A DNA stretch of 64,000 nucleotides from Zygnema cylindricum. Lineage: Eukaryota > Streptophyta > Zygnematophyceae > Zygnematales > Zygnemataceae. The notes beneath the pieces are model-generated. The model saw only the letters and a list, made by a program, of their open reading frames with translations, was not told the origin of the DNA and did not search any database. This document shows, in pieces, positions 56,575-64,000 of the stretch. Both the position numbers and the translations under genes were made by a program. The stretch spans positions 62,001 through 126,000 of the forward strand of contig JBBHKE010003364.1 of the NCBI GenBank assembly GCA_037447655.1, written 5' to 3'. Within the stretch, counting starts at the first letter, position 1. Each line of letters opens with the position of its first letter.

Positions 56575-57344
56575 ACAATGAAATCAAGCAAAAGAAAGAT
56601 AGAGTATAATTTCCCAATTAAATTTGATGCAGATTTGAAGTCCTGAGATTGCTCCAATCCAAGACTTCTTCTCTTTAACAAATCCTTTGAAAAGATCAAG
56701 ATCTGAGAAATTAAAAAGATATTTACAGTAAGTTAGTACAAATTCAAATTTTCAATTTCCCAACATTGAAACAGAAGGTAAGAATTTCCTCACAAATTTT
56801 GCAACTGCAAAATTGAAAGCTCTAAAAGGTAGGATTTAACCATAAATTTTGCAATAGCAAAATTGAAATCAATTAAAGGTAGCAATTTAGGGTTTGAAAA
56901 GTTTTAGTCATTTTTGGACTCCTTTGCTCTTGAAAAAGTAAAGTACTCCACTTTTCTTCACCTCCATTAGCAAATTTCCCACTTCCCACTACATTAGGAT
57001 ATTTTACTCTCTAATCCTCACATCCTCACCCTTCATGGCTTCAAGCCCTCCCTCTACACATGAATCATTGCTAGGAGAAGGCAAGTTTGTTTGGCCTCTA
57101 GGTAATTGGATTGAGCTTCAGCGGTGGCTACACTGCCCACCCCGCCTTAGTCCTTAGGACCTAAGCATGCCCCACATCTAACCAGCGGCCGCTGGCAGTG
57201 TTGTCACTTAGTTTCCCTCCAATCCCCTACCACTTCACATTGTGGTTCCACCAACACAGGTCAGAGCACCCTCACCCGTCACGGCACTCCATTATTGGGT
57301 GAGCAAACTTCTCCCTAGTTTCTAACCAACGCTTTGATAACATA

Positions 57345-58200
57345 TGTAACAGGATCTCCTACCTCTCAAAAAAATTCCATTACTACAAAAAATCCCAACC
57401 ACACATTCCACACATTGGAAAATACACATCCACATTGGACAACACTCACATAAGGATAAACTTTAAATTAGAAAAAGCTTTTGTCCACATAACATTAGCT
57501 TGGTCTCTTGCCCTCGTGGCTCGACCCTTCTTATTAAAGTGTTTTCCACTACTCTCCACTCTTAATAATTCTATCTCTTAACTACTAAAACACTATTTAG
57601 TTAGTAAGAGATTTCAATACAAAATACCTGTTCTCCAATTTGGTAGTAATCGCTCATGACCAAAATCAGCCGGAATTTCCACAATTTTTTCCAAAGGAAA
57701 AGATGACCACTCTCCTCTTACACTTCACTATTTATCTATCATCGCCCTGGACTAGCCAAGCCAAAGTCAAAGCTCCGTTTGAACAGGATTTTACCTGGGC
57801 CAATCATTGATCAGAAAGGACTCAGACTAACCAATGCAAAAGCGTGTGAAATCTCCCACTAACTACGAAGCATTTACTAACCAATCAAACACTACAATTT
57901 ACTACGTAGCATTTACGTGCAAAAATGCATGCAAATCGAAACGCGACTTCGCACGATCGTGCGTCACGAATTTAACTTGCGAAAGTACCTACGAAACTTA
58001 CAAATTTGAATTATGACGTTTCGTACTTAAAATCATACGAAACTAACCATAATAGGTACCAAACCACTTTTAGTACTTTATATAGACGTATGTCTTAAAT
58101 TGCGCGCCTACTTTGACCCTTAACCCATTTCAATGTTACCCACCTATTATTTTAATCGATGTGCAACTCAACCCTATTACTATTTTATTTCATTTTGCAG
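57345..58200 (-). mobile_element. 5' LTR of gypsy copy B
   Basis: The plus-strand start TGTAACAGGATC marks the LTR end next to the primer site. Shares with 45347-46307 blocks such as GGAAAATACACATCCACATT, GCTTGGTCTCTTGCCCT and CGAAACGCGACTTCGCACGA. The outer end fades at about 58200. Confidence 0.65.
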
Positions 58201-59279
58201 CCAATACAATATGGGTCTTAAGGTAGTATTGTAAAATTTACGTACAATAGGCATATTATATGGGCGACTTTCACCTACTTTTAAACTATGTTTTGTTCTA
58301 TTCTCTACAAGTTGACGTAACCACTTGCGCTCAACAAAAGTGACGCATGCGCTGATCATGTGCGTTGAAGTAATATACACAAAAAACAACCAATGACAGC
58401 ATTACACAAAGTATAGTCCATGTGCCTCGCGACAAAGGTGGATTCAAAACCACCCTCCTTGCCCACTGTCATAAAGTTGCGTGGTTCACACTTGAAAAAG
58501 GTGAAAACGGTATTGTATGAAAACGTTACTTTTTGCTTTGCCTTTTTAGATTCTAAAAGGAAAAGTATTCTAGTCGCATTCGTCTCTGGTGACAACGATA
58601 ATTGATTGTTGATTGTTTTTGTGTAAGATCATGAGCTGTTGAGTGATTTGAGTTTTGATTTTCTTTCTCATGTCACAATTTTGATGTAATGAAAAGAGAC
58701 ACATGGTAGAATCTTATTTGTTGTATTTCACGTGGTTGTAATGGTATGATAAACGGCCAGACAAATTTGAAGTCACGCCAAATGTCGTGTTATAAATACT
58801 GGTAGAGTAACGTACAGTCTCGTACTTTTCATTTTTCCATGTGCGATCTCGTCACATCACGTCACGTTGTGGTGTTCTCATTATCCTTACACTAACAAAA
58901 ACGGATTGATACGTGAAGGAGTACATGTAATTCCTACGATAAATTGTGACGCTCCTACTGGTCCGCGTGTACAAAAACGACAGGCTCTTAGAAACCACAG
59001 GGCAAAGCACAGGGTTGCCCGCGACTATTAGTTGAACTGGCACATAACGCTAGCTTACGTTAACTAGCGTGTCATGATATGAGACACTTGTCCGTACGAA
59101 AAGTAAACATTTTGCGGACATGATATGTACAAAGCCTTGCAAATCAAACTGGTGTGCCACGCAAGCGTTTGTACAGACCGAAAATAACTAAGGAGGAACT
59201 TAGAACATGCCCAAAAAAAAAACCTCGGGCTCCCCAAAAAAAACTTAGTTTCAGTTTAGTTTTTAGCATAAAATATTTA
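58201..59279. other. Intergenic, no gene recognised
   Basis: Short frames only, without motifs. No transposon ends detected. Confidence 0.45.
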
Positions 59280-59710
59280 TTAAGAAAGTTATTGTGAAAT
59301 TAATATAAGAACAGTTATAAGTGTGTATGATTAGTATTGGTACAGTTTTTAGTCTATGTTTTTGGTATTAGTACAATTTGTTTGTATAATTTGAGTTTCT
59401 ACAGTTATTAGTAATATATAATGAGTATAAGTATTGGTATTAGTCTGTATAATTGCTATTAGCACAGTTATTACTCTAACTATTTAGTGTTTGTATAATC
59501 AGTATTAGAACAATTATTAGTTTATATAATTAGTCTTATCAAAATTTAGTTTGTATAATTAGCGCGAACAGAGTTAGTATTAGTGCACTTCTAATACTGT
59601 ATAATTAGCATTAGGACAATTTTTAGTTATGTATAATTAGTATCATGACAATCATTATATAATCATTACTTCTACAGTTATTCGTCCATATAAACTGATA
59701 CGTTTGCGGC
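59280..59710. repeat. Degenerate AT-rich tandem repeat
   Basis: About a dozen imperfect units of roughly 30-38 bases built on GTATAATTAGTATTAG and ACAGTTATTAGT. Strongly eroded. No coding sequence. Confidence 0.65.
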
Positions 59711-59805
59711 TATAACAAGAAAAGGTTTAAAGTAAAGGGACAAGAAAAAGTATAGAGTACATAAAAAGGGACAAAAATAGAAAGGTCAGTAAGGGCAAAT
59801 GGGTT

Positions 59806-60196
59806 TGTTGTGTAATTAAGTTCAGTGTTTTAATTGAGAGTAAATAAATATTGGGAGACGTTTGAGTTTTATAGATGAACTCAAGCATGTACGACGCACT
59901 ATACGAAAGTTGAAGTATAACTAATCTAGGTACATCCTGATAAGTGGAGTTAGATCTAATCTGGGTATATCTAAAAGTGGAGGTAGAACTAGTTAGAAAG
60001 ATTCCAAGAGTTAGTGGGAATCTTTCTACGCTAAAACTAATATCTACAAGGAAGAAACAAAAAATACATAAACACTAATTAAAGTAGTATACTTAAGACT
60101 TAATGTTCTAGGACTTAATCATCACCAAAGAGAAACTATCTAAACATAGTGGTTCAATAGTAGAGTGGAATGTCGAAGTGGTCCAATTCTAATATC
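59806..60196 (-). mobile_element. 3' LTR of a minus-strand Ty1/copia element S
   Basis: On the minus strand a purine tract (AGGGGGGA, about 60195-60205) is followed by TATTAGAATTGG, a one-base variant of the common plant copia LTR start TGTTAGAATTGG. The LTR ends ...ACACAACA at 59806. 391 bp. The right-hand LTR lies outside the window. Confidence 0.6.
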
Positions 60197-60225
60197 CCCC
60201 CTGGGTTGAAGCACGGAGTTTATTT

Positions 60226-61870
60226 TTAGCTACGTAGCCTAGAAGAGAAAATATGTTTGTCAAAAGAAAGGCGAGGAAGAGGTTTGGTAAGAAAGTCAAC
60301 AAGTTTGTCAGAAGTAGAGCAATGGGAAAAAGAGACTGTGCCATCCATATTTTTTTCACAAGTAAAATGATATTGTACATCAATATGCTCCGTTCGCGTA
60401 TGATAAATTGGATTTTTCATGAGGGCGAGAGCCCCTTGAGAATCACAGAAGATAGGAGTGGGAGAAGTTTGATGTATGGAAAGGTCCGTGAGAAGGCGAC
60501 GAAGCCAAATGGCGGTTTTAGTGGCACAGGTACCTGCCATGTACTCAGCTTCGGTAGATGAGAGAGCAACGGTTTGTTGTTTTCGAGACGACCATGAGAC
60601 AAGACCACCACCAAGGGAAATACAAACCCCAAAATTAGAACGGCGTTCATCTGTTTGATTCCCCCAGTCCGCATCACAAAATCCAACAAGAGAGGAATCA
60701 GGAAGAGAAGAAGAAGGAGAGGAAGAAGAAGGCGGGGAAGAGGAAAGAGGGAGAGAGAATGTGAGGTGAAGATGTTTGGTGCCTTGGAGATATCTGAGGA
60801 CACGTTTTGCCGCATCGAGATGAGTGGGAGTCGCACAATGAGAGAATTGGGATAAGATGCACACGGCAATGCAAATGTCCGGACGCGACCCCAATATGGC
60901 ATACATCAACTTTTCCACAATAAACCGGTAGAGAGACCATATTTCTCTTTATGCATTCCCATCGGATACTATTTTTCTAAGTGTGGTATTTGGATCAAGA
61001 GGTATGGAGACAAGATTACAGTCGATCATGCCAAAAGTCTCTAAAATGTCGACAATATAATGTTATTGGCTCATTTATAATAGACGTTTATACCTATTTC
61101 TTATAATGCTAATACCTAAACAATAATCAAGGTCACCTAAATCAGTCGTTGGCCAATAGGATGCAAACATGACTTGACCTTGTTAATTTCCGTTTTATCA
61201 GGAGTAGCAAGTATTAAATCATCAACGTAAATAATAATGATTACTAAACTGTCACCTATGCTTTTTATGTAAATATCAAGAACTGCGCTAATTTCTTAAA
61301 AGCCATATTTAAATAAAGCAGAAACAAGCATTTTGTGCCACACACGTGGCGCTTGCTTAAGACCATAAATTAACTTATTCAAGCGACAGACCAAAGATTA
61401 TTCTCCAACAACAACGTACCCTGGAGCCTGCTCCATGTAAATATCTTCTTCAAGATTCTCGTATGAAAAAGCAGTTTTTACGTCTAGTTGCTGAATCTCC
61501 CAATCGTGGATTGCCTCCAAAAACAAAATTGTACGAATAGATTCAAATTTTGCAACAGGGCGAAAGTCTTGTTGTAATCAATTCCTTCCATCTGCAAATA
61601 ACCTTTCGCCACTAGGCGAGCCCTCTTTCGCCACTAATCGCGCTTTGTAGCGTTCAACAGATTCATCTGCAAATTTTTTCATTTTAAAAACCCATTTTGA
61701 ACAAATGGCATGCGCTTCCAAGTCTGATTTGTCATTAATGCTTGATATTCCTCATTGACCGCCAAATGCCACTTGTCTCCATCTTGACGCTTTTGACTAG
61801 ATTTTAATGTGAGTGGTGGATCTTTGACGTCAGCAAGATTAGCCTGAGCAAGATTTTGGGTCACCTTCGA
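60226..61870 (-). pseudogene. Ty1/copia RNase H and RT remnants (element S)
   Basis: RNase H at 60226-60918 is a 230-codon open frame: YAILGSRPDICIAVCILSQF, GFCDADWGNQTDERRSNFGV, SRKQQTVALSSTEAEYMAGT and FCDSQGALALMKNPIYHTRT. A low-complexity Ser/Pro stretch (SLPLSSSPPSSSSPSSSLPD) interrupts it. RT upstream (60960-61870) is heavily decayed; visible are WHLAVNEEYQALMTNQTWKR and, across shifts, a possible VDD region near 61225. This lineage differs from the copia families at 1-14 kb and 40-45 kb. Confidence 0.8.
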
Positions 61871-63385
61871 AGTAAGACGAATAAGTTAAGTACTGCGCCG
61901 CCGTACAGTTTGCTGAGTAGGCGAACCGGTCCAAAATTTGTCGTGGAGGATTGCGCGAGTGGGTTCGCCAGATTTGTTTGAACAAAGGTTGACGTTGGCC
62001 GTACGTCGTATGCCAATATTAATGACGACGACTTCGTTTTGTTTGGCGCGCGTAAATATTCGTCTTGAGGCGTACTTCCCATAAGGGTTGTTGGCGCGTC
62101 GAGAGTGATTTCGTCAAGATTTGTCGCCGCGGACTCTAAATCATGGGAAGCAACACATGTGTTGTTAGTCGCAATGACTTGCGTTTGTGGAATAAGCAAG
62201 GATTTTGCGGCAGGTTCCGCGGTCAAAGAATTTTTCAATCTGCCAAAATCTGTAAAGACAAAGTTTTCCGATTTCGTCATTGTGGCCGTTAGATTGTTAG
62301 GAGGAGATAGAGGATCAAAGGATGATGAATTCGTTGAGAAATCATCGGTTAGAGGTGTGACATAGAGATCTGGTACGAGGTGGCGAATAAAAGGGTCCTC
62401 ATTTAAAATGATGTCACGTGAAATGATAATACGACATGTTTTAAGGCAATATATGCGGTACGCTTTGGAGTGGGGGGCGTAACCAACAATAATACCATTT
62501 ATGGCCTTTGCACCCCATTTTCTATCGCTTTTTGTAAGGTTTTTGTAGTAGGCCTCACTTCCAAAAATACGGACGTTGAAAACATTCAGTCTCTTTTTAT
62601 GCCAAGCTTCTTACAGAATTTTGTTTTTTGAGAGACGACGTGGGTGATCTGTTTCGGACATAACAAGCCGTCCAAAAAACTTTGCCTCAACAGGATTGAG
62701 GTAAGGAGGCAAAATGCATCATGGACCGAGCCGTATCGGCAAGGGTGCGATTAAGTTTTTCAGTATCCCCATTTTGTTGAGGTGTATGTGGGGTAGACAA
62801 TTCATGAATTATGCAACATAATGCTAGAAATTTTGAAAATTCATGCGACATACATTCCGCCCCATTATTACTTCTTAACATTTTTATCCGAGACGAGTAT
62901 TGATTTTCGACGAGGGACTTAAAATGTTTGAAATAGTAAAAAGTTTCATAATTTTTTTTCATGAGATAAATATGAGTAAATCGTGAGTAATTATCAATGA
63001 CAGTAATGAACTACACAAAACCACTCAAACTTCGTACCCTCATAGGTCCACATACATCACTAGAAATTAGATAAAAAGGGGAATTTGATTTAGAAGAGCT
63101 TGTTGGAAAAGGTAATCGGGGCATCTTGCCAATAATACATCTATGGCAAAAATCAAGATGTTTTGTATCAAATGAATCTAAGCCTAAAAAAAGGCCTTTA
63201 CTAAGAGACGCTAAACTTTGCCTATTTAGATGGCCATATTGTAAATGCCATTTGTGAAAAAAAGAGGAGGTTGCTATATTTACATGTGCTAAGTCTGTAA
63301 AGGATTTTAAAACATGGAGATTACCACATTTAATCCCCTTTCCAAGGGAAATGTGGTTTGATGAAAAAATCTGGTGCGAACCCAT
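61871..63385 (-). pseudogene. Ty1/copia integrase remnant (element S)
   Basis: The zinc domain is at 63011-63385: HKWHLQYGHLNRQSLASLSK...CHRCIIGKMPRLPF, then LISSDVCGPMRVRSLSGFV. The core end at 62687-62962 has LRSNNGAECMSHEFSKFL and HELSTPHTPQQNGDTEKLNR. A Ser/Thr-rich linker (61871-62280) leads to RT. Shifts near 62965 and 62640. Confidence 0.8.
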
Positions 63386-64000
63386 AGTCTATTGGAGGGA
63401 TGGGAGCAAATACATAATTGGTGTGGTTGATAGGCGGTACTTCTCGATTCGTTGCCTCATGTTGAATGAGTGGAGGAGGTACAGTTGGCGAGAATGAAAT
63501 TGAGGCGTCATATTTTACTAAGGTGGAGGAGGCCCGTAGGGACTGTACGAAAGAGTAATGAACGCTGGAGTAGCGTGTCCAACGGGATTATACGCCACAA
63601 GCCGATTGGGCAACGCTCGTAGATTTGGAGCATTGTATTTGTTTTGACCACCCCTGCCACAGCCTGACGCACGTTCACGTTTGCGAGCGATAACTGGACA
63701 CACTTCGATTAATTGATCTTTCTCTTTGCAAAGATCGCAAAGGGTAGGTTCATAGCCTATTTCAGCCATGGATACTCACGGAAACACCCACAGACTACCC
63801 CAAAAATAGCTGTGCTCCAGACAACACAGATTACTCCACAATAAACAAAATCTGCTCAAACTGCCCCAACATGTAGAAAATTTTAGACACTGTAACTTTC
63901 CAAAATTACAGCCAAATCAACTAAGTAATTAAACGATATGAGCTCCAAAGTTTCCCAAAAACTAGTTGGCAGCCATTCGAGTAGACAGGTACACTTCCCA
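63386..64000 (-). pseudogene. Ty1/copia gag/protease remnant (element S), cut by the window edge
   Basis: An open frame at 63518-63769 has CDLCKEKDQLIEVCPVIARK and a Gly/Arg-rich ASGCGRGGQNKYNAPNLRAL, which looks like a decayed nucleocapsid region. No protease DSG motif was found between it and the integrase. Weakly supported. Confidence 0.4.

Larger units (their letters stand above)
52405..58200 (-). mobile_element. Ty3/gypsy retrotransposon, copy B, 3'-truncated
   Basis: Same family as copy A, same strand. Homology starts inside integrase at about 52405 and runs through RNase H, RT, protease, gag and the leader to the 5' LTR (57345 to about 58200). The integrase C-terminus, tail and 3' LTR are missing. 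On the minus strand the LTR end GTTACA is followed two bases later by TGTTATCAAAGC, a degenerate version of the initiator tRNA-Met 3'-end site TGGTATCAGAGC. Many stops. Confidence 0.85.

Noticed and set aside
45347-58200. Viral or pararetroviral insertion
   Set aside because: Domain order, LTRs, a tRNA-type primer site and lack of envelope or movement proteins fit two ordinary Ty3/gypsy elements.
60417-60902. 161-codon frame overlapping the copia RNase H
   Set aside because: A shifted frame of the RNase H region, rich in Leu/Pro from the Ser/Pro low-complexity stretch; the true frame has RNase H motifs.

Overview
The window looks like nuclear DNA of a plant or close streptophyte relative. 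The evidence is three spliced genes of plant-type families with GT-AG introns: a SULTR sulfate transporter, a plant-type Eyes-absent (EYA) protein and a RING-FYVE-SYLF protein of the CFS1 kind. Around them lies a dense layer of Ty1/copia and Ty3/gypsy retrotransposons and short DNA transposons. Introns are short (about 80-750 bases), which would suit a non-seed plant such as a bryophyte, a lycophyte or an alga of the streptophyte line. The exact lineage cannot be read from this sequence.

Layout. 1-13.9 kb is a nest of related Ty1/copia elements in both orientations. The central element (5112-10794, + strand) has a 994-bp LTR followed directly by a 15-nt primer-binding site complementary to the anticodon arm of initiator tRNA-Met, i.e. 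half-tRNA priming. 13.9-18 kb is intergenic, with a short TA-flanked MITE and several tandem repeats. 17991-21952 (+) is a 14-exon sulfate transporter. 22-26.8 kb holds a 110-bp tandem duplication, a tRNA-like cloverleaf, two more TA-flanked MITEs, two PIF/Harbinger-like elements in tandem that share a TTA target site, and a 34-bp repeat. 26888-29847 (+) is a 4-exon EYA-family gene whose phosphatase motifs are altered. It converges on the 6-exon RING-FYVE-SYLF gene (31267-35561, -), whose first intron carries a decayed copy of the RING half-exon. Upstream of that gene lie a seven-unit 21-bp palindromic TGACG array and a fourth MITE. 37.9-39.5 kb holds two different hAT-like elements inserted at overlapping 8-bp target sites.

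40.2-45.3 kb is another Ty1/copia element, inserted in a fragment of the first hAT-like family. 45.35-51.5 kb and 52.4-58.2 kb are two decayed Ty3/gypsy (chromovirus-like) copies on the minus strand, separated by a 10-N assembly gap. 59.8-63.8 kb is the 3' part of a fourth Ty1/copia lineage (-). No bacterial-type operon, CRISPR array or viral genome was seen.

Functionally, the three host genes are not an operon. One imports sulfate at a membrane. One is a probable EYA pseudophosphatase with a 320-residue acidic extension. One is an endosomal lipid-binding adaptor with RING, PPxY, PSAP, FYVE and SYLF modules, likely acting between ESCRT and autophagy. All retroelement reading frames seen are broken. 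The best preserved is the RT-RNase H fragment at 10984-12534, which has a single stop codon but a changed catalytic motif.
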